Shown here one piece after another: positions 1-5,323 of a stretch of DNA of 5,323 nt; within the stretch, counting starts at the first letter, position 1, and every line of letters starts with the position of its first letter. Location of the stretch: assembly GCA_041690515.1 (NCBI GenBank), contig JAWLHF010000158.1, positions 1 through 5,323 of the forward strand. Reading direction: 5' to 3'. The position numbers were made by a program, and so were the translations under genes. The stretch comes from BRH-c25 sp041690515 (GTDB lineage Bacteria; Bacillota; Clostridia; Lutisporales; Lutisporaceae). Below the pieces are notes generated by a model. The model did no database searches, was not told where the DNA came from, and saw nothing but the letters and a program-made list of their open reading frames with translations.

Positions 1-961
1 CCTGCTCTACTGTATAAGCGCTATCTGGCATAAAGTACCCGTCAATGGGGTTGATAATTCTATATGCTGTTGCAATACCTACTGCATCTAAAGCATCAGG
101 AGATATTTCAAGATTGTCTCTTACCGAGGCTGGTGATCCTTGGGCAGGTGTGCTTGCGCCAACCAGCCTGGAAAACCTAATGGCAGCCTCTTTTCTTGTC
201 ATTGTTAAGCTCAGTTCATCAGTATGATCAATTAAACCGGCTAAAAATGCAAATTTGACATAATCCGGAGAGTCATCTGTAACCGTACTATCTGACAGTG
301 AAATCTTGTAATTGTCAGATTGAAACAGGCGGCTTACTAATTCACTGTAACGCATTGAATACAGTTGAATGTACTCCCCTAGAGTAATAGGCCTTTGATA
401 ATTGCTTTTCAGTTTGTCAGGGATTAAACCCTGCTCAACTGCCTTCTGCACAACTGTCCTTGCCCATTCGGAGGGCTTGTTTTCAACTCCAACAAAGTAG
501 GTATCGGCTGCCTTATTGACATCTGCCTTTGCCCTATTCTCTTTTATCCAACTAAAGTCGGTATTTATTGAAGCGTGTAGCGCAACCTTGGTGTTTGCTT
601 CAGTCCAATAAAATTCACTGTAGGAGTTTTCAAGGGATAGCTGATTGACTAACCTTTGGGTTTCATCAGGAGACAACTCACCCAAGGCTGATATTTCATT
701 TCTTAGATTTGCCATGTACTCCGAAACCAATCGGTTCACCATTTCATCCGTAATAGGCGGGTAAGTATAGTATGTCGCTACACCCTCTGCACTCAGGGAT
801 TTGAGGGATGGCTTGTCCTTTCTTTCAGCCGTCCGGAGTTTTCTTTCTATAGACTCAAATGCCTTTTCAAACTCAGATAAATCAGCTGCATAGATAGGAT
901 AAGTAAAACTGGAAACAGCAACAATCACTATCATAATTACGCAAATAATCTTATTTAGCAT
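1..961 (-). CDS. Secreted S-layer-homology-like protein, 3' end cut by window
   Basis: I read this frame directly: ATG at 959-961, then 320 codons open to the window edge. The start is supported by GAGGGG(G) at 967-973, five bases upstream. Residues 1-26 look like a signal peptide: a Lys at position 4, a hydrophobic stretch of Ile, Val and Met, then a small-residue site around IYA-A (25/26), so the product is probably exported. Residues 27-155 are mostly charged and helical, of no family I recognise. From about 162 there are three segments shaped like SLH repeats: W-A-x3-V-x2-A-x2-x-G-L-I-P with PITLGEY (about 162-207); YVKFAFLAGLID with MTRKEA (about 234-266); and ALDAVGIATAYRIINPIDGYF onward (290-320, cut). 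SLH domains bind secondary cell-wall polysaccharide, so a cell-surface location is inferred. The usual TRAE motif is degenerate (TLGE, TRKE, TVEQ). The specific function is unknown. I am sure it is a gene, fairly sure of the SLH assignment. Confidence 0.85.
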   Translation of the reverse strand, partial: MLNKIICVIMIVIVAVSSFTYPIYAADLSEFEKAFESIERKLRTAERKDKPSLKSLSAEGVATYYTYPPITDEMVNRLVSEYMANLRNEISALGELSPDETQRLVNQLSLENSYSEFYWTEANTKVALHASINTDFSWIKENRAKADVNKAADTYFVGVENKPSEWARTVVQKAVEQGLIPDKLKSNYQRPITLGEYIQLYSMRYSELVSRLFQSDNYKISLSDSTVTDDSPDYVKFAFLAGLIDHTDELSLTMTRKEAAIRFSRLVGASTPAQGSPASVRDNLEISPDALDAVGIATAYRIINPIDGYFMPDSAYTVEQ

Positions 962-1183
962 GATAACCCCCTCAAAATTAAAATAATGCATATATTTCAT
1001 ATATTACCATAATTAATAACCTTAAGAAAAGCTTTTATTCTTTAATCCACAGGCAGCTTAATCTGCAATCATGAAAAGTATACCAATATTTTTATGTAAT
1101 ATAATGATTGGACATTGTTTGCTATTTATTGAAACCTCGGGAATGATTCTTTTCGCTTTTCTATCATTTACTTTTACTTATAA
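962..1183 (-). other. AT-rich leader between nrdJ terminator and SLH-like gene
   Basis: No convincing gene is seen on either strand. The stretch must carry the promoter of the SLH-like gene, because the nrdJ terminator closes the unit before it. I find no promoter that matches both boxes well. The best pairs on the minus strand are TTGCAG (1063-1068) with TTAAAG at 17 bases, and TTCTTA with TAATAT at 16 bases; both are weak. A 4-bp hairpin GCAG/CTGC lies at 1053-1066 and an AAAAGCTTTT palindrome near 1027-1036; neither has an obvious role. Confidence 0.5.
967..973 (-). promoter_or_regulatory. Ribosome binding site of the SLH-like gene
   Basis: On the minus strand this reads GAGGGGG, ending five bases before the ATG at 959-961. 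It is the only strong Shine-Dalgarno-like match near the start, and it fixes the start immediately before the signal peptide. Confidence 0.75.
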
Positions 1184-1220
1184 AATAAAGGATAGGTGAT
1201 GCGAATACCTATCCTTTATT
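1184..1220 (-). terminator. Intrinsic terminator of nrdJ
   Basis: A perfect 14-bp inverted repeat (1184-1197 with 1207-1220) encloses a 9-base loop. It starts 43 bases past the nrdJ stop codon. On the minus strand the stem closes with CCTTTATT and continues TTAT, giving a broken U-rich tail. The tail is less pure than a textbook one, but the stem is long and the position between two co-directional genes fits. It should separate nrdJ from the SLH-like gene. Confidence 0.82.
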
Positions 1221-1263
1221 AGCCTATTAGTTTATGCAATTTTTATAATAATATACAGGTTTA

Positions 1264-3615
1264 TTAGTTACACTTCGAATATCCACAGTTCCTGCAGATT
1301 ACGCAGCCGCCTTCGTGCTGTATTGTACTGCCGCATTCCGGACAGCTCTTCATGTTGTTGTTTGGATTGTAGAAAGCATTATACTTTGTTTTGCTGTCTT
1401 CCATCGTAGCAGCGTGGCAAGGATTTGCACAGAGGGAGCAGTTGCCTATGCAGCTTTCTCTTTCCTCAATCTCCACTGCAAGTTCATCTATGGTCTTTAT
1501 GTCCTTGTGATCTACATTAAAATTCATGTATCTTTCAAGTGCCCTGCCTATTGCGTCGGGACAGGATAGTACTTTAAGGCCCTTCTGCCTTAGTGTTGAG
1601 TGGCATCTTATGCCCCTTAACTGCTCTATTATTTCAGCTATGTCTATGCCTGCTCTAAGAGCTATAGATATCAAACGGCTGGTAGCTTCAGACTGACTGG
1701 GGCAGCCTCCTGCTCTTCCGAGATTTGTAAATACCTCACAGATGCCGTTCTCATCAGAATTGACAGTTATGTACAGATTACCACAGCCTATCTTGACTTT
1801 CTCGGTAACTCCCATTGTTACATCAGGTCTTGTTCTTGGTGTCAAAACCTGACAATCCGGACATGACGTATCAGCAGTCATTGCAGCCTCTTCATTCTTA
1901 GTTTTATTTACCGAGCCTATATTCAACACCTGGAATTCACGGCTTCCGTCTCTGTATATCGTCACACCCTTGCAGCCCATTCTGTAAGCCATCATGTAAA
2001 CATCCCTGACATCTTCCCTTGTAGCTGTATTGGCAAAGTTAACAGTCTTTGACACTGCGTTGTCAGTATATTTCTGAAAAGCCGACTGTATCTTTATATG
2101 CCATTCCGGCTGAATATCATGAGCTGTTACGAATACTCTCCGAACATCCTCGGGTATGCTCTTCATATCATGGATTGTACCGTGAGCTGCTATTTCCCTC
2201 ATAAGCTTAGTGCTATAAAAACCTTTTTCCTTAGCAACCTTTTCAAAAAGCGGGTTTACTTCTGGCAGCTCATCATTATCCATTACATTCCTTACAAAGG
2301 AAAGTGCGAATAATGGCTCAATACCGCTTGATACTCCTGCTATTATTGATATAGTACCTGTCGGTGCAATTGTTGTTGTTGTTGCATTTCTTACCTTCAT
2401 GCCCTTTTCTTTAAAAATACTATCTTCATAATGCCTGAAGGTTCCTCTCTTTTCCGCAAGCTTCACAGAAGCCTCTTTGGATCTGTCATTTATGAACTTC
2501 ATAACATCTTCAGCTGCTTTTACAGCTTCGTTTGAATTATACGGAATCCCCAGCTCAATGAGCATGTCGGCAAATCCCATTACTCCAAGGCCAATTTTCC
2601 TTGTCCCTTTTGTCATTTCATCAACCATTGGAAGAGGATATTTATTGACATCTATGACGTTATCAAGGAAATGTACTGATTCATCAACAATTCTGCCCAA
2701 CTTTGCATAATCAATTGCCGTTTTGGTCTTAGTTTTCTTTATGCATGACATCAAGTTGATTGAACCCAGATTACAGGATTCGTAGGGAAGCAGAGGCTGT
2801 TCGCCGCAAGGATTGGTGCTTTCTATCTCACCCAGCTTTGGAACCACATTGTCCCTGTTTATCCTGTCAAGGAATATTATTCCCGGTTCTCCGTTATTCC
2901 AGGCCATATCAACTATAAGATCATATACCTCTTTTGCATTAAGCCTACCTACAACTTTTTTTGATGCAGGATCTACCAGATCGTATTCCTCTCCCTTTTC
3001 TGCAGCGTCCATGAATTTTTCTGTGATAGCGATACTTATATTGAAATTGGTTATATCATTATTGTCCTTCTTACATTGTATGAATTCCAATATATCAGGA
3101 TGATCCACCCTTAGAATCCCCATATTTGCACCTCTTCGGGTACCGCCCTGCTTAACTGCTTCAGTTGCAGAATTAAACACCTTCATAAAGCTGATAGGAC
3201 CCGACGCCACACCTCCGGTGGTCATAACAGTAGAACCTTTGCTTCTTAAACGGCTGAAGCTGAAGCCTGTTCCTCCGCCGCTCTTATGTATCATTGCAGC
3301 ATTCTTTATCGCATCAAATATACCTTCCATTGAATCTTCAACGGGGAGAACAAAGCATGCAGACAATTGTCCAAGCTCTCTCCCCGCATTCATCAAGGTA
3401 GGTGAATTTGGCACAAACTCAAGATTGCTCATTAAATTATAGAACTTTTCATTAGTTGCTTTGACATCAGCTGAACTGTCATACAAACTATCTGCAGCTG
3501 CTATTGTACTTGCAACTCTTCTGAACATCTGCTCAGGTGTTTCGATTACTTTACCCTCTACATCTTTTACAAGGTAGCGTTTCTCTAAGACTTTAATGGC
3601 GTTGCTTGTTAACAC
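1264..3615 (-). CDS. nrdJ: Adenosylcobalamin-dependent (class II) ribonucleotide reductase
   Basis: It makes deoxyribonucleotides from ribonucleotides in the cytoplasm, using coenzyme B12 to generate a thiyl radical without need for oxygen. The 783 residues fit the zinc-finger-bearing NrdJ subfamily. Active-site elements visible: Cys87 in SACF (one of the redox pair); N-P-C-G-E at 268-272, giving the Asn, radical Cys270 and Glu; Cys281 in ESCNLGSINL (the pair partner); and the phosphate-binding PTGTIS at 418-423. A GGGTGFSFSRLR stretch (113-124) and KQGGTRRGANMG (155-166) are also typical. A TSCPD-type domain spans about 605-700 (GGCPSQSEATSR). The tail has two cysteine clusters: 722, 726, 729, 733, and 758, 761, 771, 774, 777, 782; the last is the zinc-finger or redox tail that in this family passes electrons from thioredoxin. 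I see no N-terminal ATP-cone. The start is GTG at 3613-3615, preceded by GGAGGTGG; an in-frame TGA at 3622-3624 rules out a start further upstream. NrdR boxes upstream imply repression when dNTP pools are high. Confidence 0.97.
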   Translation of the reverse strand: MLTSNAIKVLEKRYLVKDVEGKVIETPEQMFRRVASTIAAADSLYDSSADVKATNEKFYNLMSNLEFVPNSPTLMNAGRELGQLSACFVLPVEDSMEGIFDAIKNAAMIHKSGGGTGFSFSRLRSKGSTVMTTGGVASGPISFMKVFNSATEAVKQGGTRRGANMGILRVDHPDILEFIQCKKDNNDITNFNISIAITEKFMDAAEKGEEYDLVDPASKKVVGRLNAKEVYDLIVDMAWNNGEPGIIFLDRINRDNVVPKLGEIESTNPCGEQPLLPYESCNLGSINLMSCIKKTKTKTAIDYAKLGRIVDESVHFLDNVIDVNKYPLPMVDEMTKGTRKIGLGVMGFADMLIELGIPYNSNEAVKAAEDVMKFINDRSKEASVKLAEKRGTFRHYEDSIFKEKGMKVRNATTTTIAPTGTISIIAGVSSGIEPLFALSFVRNVMDNDELPEVNPLFEKVAKEKGFYSTKLMREIAAHGTIHDMKSIPEDVRRVFVTAHDIQPEWHIKIQSAFQKYTDNAVSKTVNFANTATREDVRDVYMMAYRMGCKGVTIYRDGSREFQVLNIGSVNKTKNEEAAMTADTSCPDCQVLTPRTRPDVTMGVTEKVKIGCGNLYITVNSDENGICEVFTNLGRAGGCPSQSEATSRLISIALRAGIDIAEIIEQLRGIRCHSTLRQKGLKVLSCPDAIGRALERYMNFNVDHKDIKTIDELAVEIEERESCIGNCSLCANPCHAATMEDSKTKYNAFYNPNNNMKSCPECGSTIQHEGGCVICRNCGYSKCN

Positions 3616-3624
3616 AGCTAATCA

Positions 3625-3632
3625 CCACCTCC
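3625..3632 (-). promoter_or_regulatory. Ribosome binding site of nrdJ, decides the GTG start
   Basis: The minus strand reads GGAGGTGG, with nine bases between its end and the GTG at 3613-3615. The strong match compensates for the non-ATG start. The next in-frame ATG is codon 30, well inside the conserved N-terminal region, so it is not a credible alternative. Confidence 0.8.
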
Positions 3633-3648
3633 AAACCATATTTTGTAT
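3633..3648. promoter_or_regulatory. Proximal NrdR-type box of nrdJ
   Basis: The plus-strand 16-mer AAACCATATTTTGTAT agrees with my recalled NrdR consensus acaCwAtATaTwGwgt at about 12 of 16 positions, including the core C, A, T, A, T and G. It abuts the nrdJ ribosome binding site. Taken alone it would be unremarkable in AT-rich DNA; the exact spacing to the stronger box at 3665-3680 is what supports it. Confidence 0.65.
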
Positions 3649-3664
3649 ATTATTATGTCTGTAT

Positions 3665-3680
3665 GCACTATATATTGTAT
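3665..3680. promoter_or_regulatory. Distal NrdR-type box of nrdJ
   Basis: The plus-strand 16-mer GCACTATATATTGTAT matches the NrdR consensus acaCwAtATaTwGwgt at about 14 of 16 positions and is nearly palindromic. It is separated from the proximal box by 16 bases (start-to-start 32), close to three helical turns, the spacing known for NrdR operator pairs. NrdR is an ATP-cone and zinc-ribbon repressor of ribonucleotide reductase genes; the regulator gene itself is not in this window. Binding here would block or overlie the nrdJ promoter. Confidence 0.78.
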
Positions 3681-3690
3681 CATATGGAAA

Positions 3691-3696
3691 ATTATA
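3691..3696 (-). promoter_or_regulatory. Candidate -10 element for nrdJ
   Basis: The minus strand reads a perfect TATAAT about 76 bases before the GTG. Transcription would begin near 3684, just ahead of the distal NrdR box, so both boxes would cover the early transcribed region. No good -35 lies at 16-18 bases. A competing -10 is TACAAT at 3674-3679, inside the distal box, also with a poor -35 (TAGTAA at 17 bases). Confidence 0.35.
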
Positions 3697-3741
3697 TTAC
3701 TATTCATATTTCCCAATTTGTTTGTTAAAATTTCGACAATT

Positions 3742-3775
3742 AAGGCTATATCGGACCTAAATCCGACATAGCCTT
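3742..3775 (-). terminator. Intrinsic terminator of the DUF4015 gene
   Basis: AAGGCTAT-x-TCGGA pairs with TCCGA-x-ATAGCCTT around a 6-base loop. The single A/C mismatch on the plus strand becomes a G-U wobble in the minus-strand RNA, giving an unbroken 14-pair stem and pointing to minus-strand function. It begins nine bases after the TAA at 3785-3787. The tail (AATTGTCGAAATTTT on the minus strand) is only moderately U-rich, so termination may be incomplete, with some read-through into nrdJ. Confidence 0.78.
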
Positions 3776-3784
3776 TGTTATTCT

Positions 3785-4963
3785 TTACTCTTTTTTCAAG
3801 GCTCCCGCAGTGAATCTGTTTGCAGCATTCCATAACAGCCATTCTTCTGAGCCTGCATCATATGTTGCATCTATCTGAGCCCTCACCTCAGCAGGTCCAT
3901 ATTTTTTATACTTTGGAAGATATGAGGCTGTAAAGTCCTGAAGCCATGGTCTTAGTACAGCCTTTCGGTTTGTATCTGTTATAGCGTCTATCCTTTGCTT
4001 TGCCACTGTCATACTGCGGTTAACTATCTTATAGGGTTCAAAATCCGGTTCTGCAACTCCATAGCTTCCTTTCCCATAATGAGAAGGATAAACCATGGGA
4101 CATATTACATCTACACTTCTAGAAATCGATTCCAGATGCTGACCGATACGCATGTCATCGGTGGCAGTCGTCACAAGACCAAACACATCTGCTGACACTA
4201 CAATTCCTTTATTTTTAAGTCTGTCCCTTCCATATGAAAGAAATTCTGCAATAGCTTCTGCTTTGGATTTACCTTTCGCACTTGTACCATAGTCTATGAT
4301 TTTGGTGTTACCATCAGTAGGAAATCTAACATAATCGAATTGTATCTCATCAAAACCTTTTATTGCAGCCTCTTCTGCTATATCAACAATGTAATCCCAT
4401 GAATCTCTGTTATACGGATTTAGCCAGGACATACCATGGCGGTCTCTCCATATTCCTCCGCTGGTATTTTTCACAGCCAGATTGGCGTACTTGTCACCTG
4501 CTATCCTATCTTTAAAGGTAACTATCCTGGCTATAGAGTATATGTTATTGTCACGAAGAACCTTTATTAACGCATCAATATCTTTGATACGGACATTCTT
4601 ATTTGCACCTGTGAACTGCACATCCGGAAGCTCGCTGGAATAGGTCATCAGCCCACTGTCATCCTTTACATCAATAACAACGGCATTCAGCTCTGTGTTC
4701 TTTATCAATTCGATAAGGTTGTTGAAACTATTTGTGTTTCCGGCTGTATAGCCTGTCATATAAATACCCTTGACCTTTGTCCTGTTTTTCATAAGCTCCC
4801 AATCAGGGCTCATCTGGCCTATATAATGCTCGTCACTGTCCTGTATTATGCTTGAACTGTTGGAGTACACGGGAACCGGCATATATACTGAAGTAACAAG
4901 AATAATTGCTGTACAAACCAACACAAACCCCAATAATAAACCACGACTTCTATCAATCATCAT
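3785..4963 (-). CDS. Membrane-anchored or exported DUF4015 putative glycoside hydrolase
   Basis: The 392-residue product resembles the DUF4015 family, predicted TIM-barrel glycoside hydrolases of unproven substrate. Residues 4-7 are charged (DRSR) and 8-28 form one hydrophobic segment, so it is an N-in membrane anchor or an uncleaved or late-cleaved signal. The barrel starts at about 64 (VKGIYMTGYTAG). Strand-like motifs follow in family order: VVIDVKDD (95-102), YSIARIVTF (142-150), WLNPYNRDSW (180-189), FDEIQFDYVRFP (204-215), VVSADVFG (255-262), DVICPMVYPSHY (285-296), RPWLQDF (338-344) and WLLWNA (375-380). Asp101, Glu206, Asp210 and Asp259 are the acidic residues I would consider for catalysis; this is inference. 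The product is expected to act outside the membrane on a cell-wall or extracellular polysaccharide. Two adjacent ATGs are possible starts: AAGGAG at 4969-4974 lies five bases from the first and eight from the second. Its terminator and the rRNA terminator upstream make it a single-gene unit. Confidence 0.9.
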   Translation of the reverse strand: MMIDRSRGLLLGFVLVCTAIILVTSVYMPVPVYSNSSSIIQDSDEHYIGQMSPDWELMKNRTKVKGIYMTGYTAGNTNSFNNLIELIKNTELNAVVIDVKDDSGLMTYSSELPDVQFTGANKNVRIKDIDALIKVLRDNNIYSIARIVTFKDRIAGDKYANLAVKNTSGGIWRDRHGMSWLNPYNRDSWDYIVDIAEEAAIKGFDEIQFDYVRFPTDGNTKIIDYGTSAKGKSKAEAIAEFLSYGRDRLKNKGIVVSADVFGLVTTATDDMRIGQHLESISRSVDVICPMVYPSHYGKGSYGVAEPDFEPYKIVNRSMTVAKQRIDAITDTNRKAVLRPWLQDFTASYLPKYKKYGPAEVRAQIDATYDAGSEEWLLWNAANRFTAGALKKE

Positions 4964-4968
4964 AAATA

Positions 4969-4974
4969 CTCCTT
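4969..4974 (-). promoter_or_regulatory. Ribosome binding site of the DUF4015 gene
   Basis: The minus strand reads AAGGAG. Spacing is five bases to the ATG at 4961-4963 and eight to the ATG at 4958-4960. The second spacing is closer to the optimum, so the real start could be one codon later than annotated. Confidence 0.75.
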
Positions 4975-5050
4975 CATAAAGACATTATTACCATGATTTC
5001 CCTCTGAGCATCATTGTTTTATATGTCTGTTTTAAATTATGTAATTCCTC

Positions 5051-5078
5051 AAAATAATATTAACAAACGAAATGTTAA
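5051..5078 (-). promoter_or_regulatory. Weak candidate promoter of the DUF4015 gene
   Basis: TTAACA (5073-5078) and TATTTT (5051-5056) lie 16 bases apart on the minus strand, just past the rRNA-operon terminator. The -35 matches 5 of 6 and the -10 matches 4 of 6. Other AT-rich candidates exist, for example TATAAA near 5018-5023, so this is only a suggestion. A promoter somewhere between the terminator and the gene is expected. Confidence 0.25.
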
Positions 5079-5086
5079 ATAACAAC

Positions 5087-5127
5087 AAAAAAAGCGAAAA
5101 GGCGACAACAATGTATTGTCGCTTTTC
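5087..5127 (-). terminator. Intrinsic terminator of the rRNA/tRNA operon
   Basis: On the minus strand GAAAAGCGACAA pairs with TTGTCGC-C-TTTTC, leaving one bulged C and a 7-base loop, followed by GC and a run of seven T (5087-5093). It lies 16 bases past the tRNA 3' end. It is the cleanest terminator in the window, and the absence of a T-run on the other side gives its direction. Confidence 0.92.
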
Positions 5128-5143
5128 ATCCAAAAAATAAAAA

Positions 5144-5219
5144 TGGCTCCCCAAGTTGGACTCGAACCAACGACCCTGCGGTTAACAGCCGCATGCTCTA
5201 CCGACTGAGCTATTGAGGA
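5144..5219 (-). tRNA. tRNA-Asn (anticodon GUU)
   Basis: The minus strand gives a 76-base cloverleaf. The acceptor stem TCCTCAA pairs with TTGGGGA with one U-G pair, followed by discriminator G and an encoded CCA. The D arm contains AGCTCAGTCGGTAGAGC, the anticodon arm is TGCGG-CTGTTAA-CCGCA with GTT at 5184-5186, and the T arm is GTTGG-TTCGAGT-CCAAC. The RNA decodes AAC and AAU. It follows the 5S rRNA by seven bases and shares its terminator, so it is expressed with the ribosomal operon. Confidence 0.97.
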
Positions 5220-5226
5220 GTATATA

Positions 5227-5323
5227 CCTGGCGGCGATCTACTCTCCCAGGACCCTGCGGTCCAAGTACCATCGACACTGGAGAGCTTAACTTCTGTGTT
5301 CGGGATGGGAACAGGTGTGACCT
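5227..5323 (-). rRNA. rrf: 5S ribosomal RNA, 5' part cut by window
   Basis: The reverse strand carries the conserved core ACACCTGTTCCCAT, CCGAACACAGAAGTTAAGC, CGATGGTACTTGG and GGGAGAGTAG, ending in GCCGCCAGG. About 97 bases are present, and roughly 20 from the 5' end lie beyond the window. The 3' boundary at 5227 is set by the terminal CCAGG, whose partner strand is outside, so it may be off by a base or two. The hairpin GGACC-GCAG-GGTCC (5250-5263) corresponds to the helix IV region. The gene is the last rRNA of an operon whose 23S and 16S genes should lie to the right. Confidence 0.95.

Noticed and set aside
45..227. Plus-strand 60-codon open frame opposite the SLH-like gene
   Set aside because: It is antisense to the SLH-like coding sequence, which has a signal peptide, a good ribosome binding site and family motifs.
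1071..1199. Plus-strand 42-codon hydrophobic open frame starting MKSIPIFLC
   Set aside because: There is no Shine-Dalgarno sequence at a suitable distance, its stop lies within the nrdJ terminator hairpin, and it opposes all other genes. The hydrophobic composition is what T-rich DNA gives by chance.
1315..3442. Several plus-strand open frames of 70-96 codons opposite nrdJ
   Set aside because: They are antisense to a well-conserved protein, lack convincing ribosome binding sites, and have no recognisable motifs.
3686..3713. GGAAA/TTTCC inverted repeat upstream of nrdJ
   Set aside because: The arms are only five bases with an AT-rich 18-base spacer, which is common by chance in such DNA and does not match a known operator.
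3618..3842. Minus-strand 74-codon open frame between the DUF4015 gene and nrdJ
   Set aside because: It overlaps the end of the DUF4015 gene in another frame, runs through the terminator hairpin and the NrdR boxes, and has no family resemblance. It is best explained as a chance frame in AT-rich DNA.
3995..4195. Plus-strand 66-codon open frame opposite the DUF4015 gene
   Set aside because: It is antisense to conserved barrel motifs, with no initiation signal or motif of its own.
1..5323. Search for CRISPR arrays, insertion sequences, attachment sites or phage genes
   Set aside because: I saw no repeated spacer-like units, transposase motifs or terminal inverted repeats. The tRNA-Asn 3' end is not duplicated elsewhere in the window, so there is no sign of integration there.

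Overview
The window reads as a chromosomal segment of a low-GC, anaerobic, Gram-positive bacterium of the Clostridia. A Ruminiclostridium or Acetivibrio-like relative is my best guess from protein style, not a proven placement. Support comes from strong GGAGG-type ribosome binding sites, AT-rich spacers, a class II (B12-dependent) ribonucleotide reductase, an S-layer-homology protein and a DUF4015-type exported protein. Every gene I can support lies on the minus strand, so transcription runs from the right end of the window to the left.

Layout in the direction of transcription: (1) the 3' part of a 5S rRNA (5227-5323, cut by the window end), then after 7 bases a tRNA-Asn(GUU) with encoded CCA (5144-5219), closed by a strong intrinsic terminator (5087-5127); this is the tail of an rRNA operon. 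(2) A membrane-anchored or secreted putative glycoside hydrolase of the DUF4015 family (3785-4963), with its own terminator (3742-3775). (3) A short AT-rich control region (3616-3741) holding a well-formed pair of NrdR-type boxes (3665-3680 and 3633-3648) directly upstream of the ribosome binding site of nrdJ. (4) nrdJ (1264-3615, GTG start), the adenosylcobalamin-dependent ribonucleotide reductase with a cysteine-rich C-terminal tail, followed by a 14-bp-stem terminator (1184-1220). (5) A 222-base leader without a gene (962-1183), then the first 320 codons of a secreted protein with S-layer-homology-like repeats, cut by the left window end (1-961).

The units look independent: each protein gene has its own ribosome binding site, and a terminator separates it from its upstream neighbour. 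Two units have cell-envelope products, one supplies DNA precursors, and one is translation RNA. I do not see a novel multi-gene system. The most informative non-coding signal is the NrdR box pair. The least understood gene product is the DUF4015 protein.
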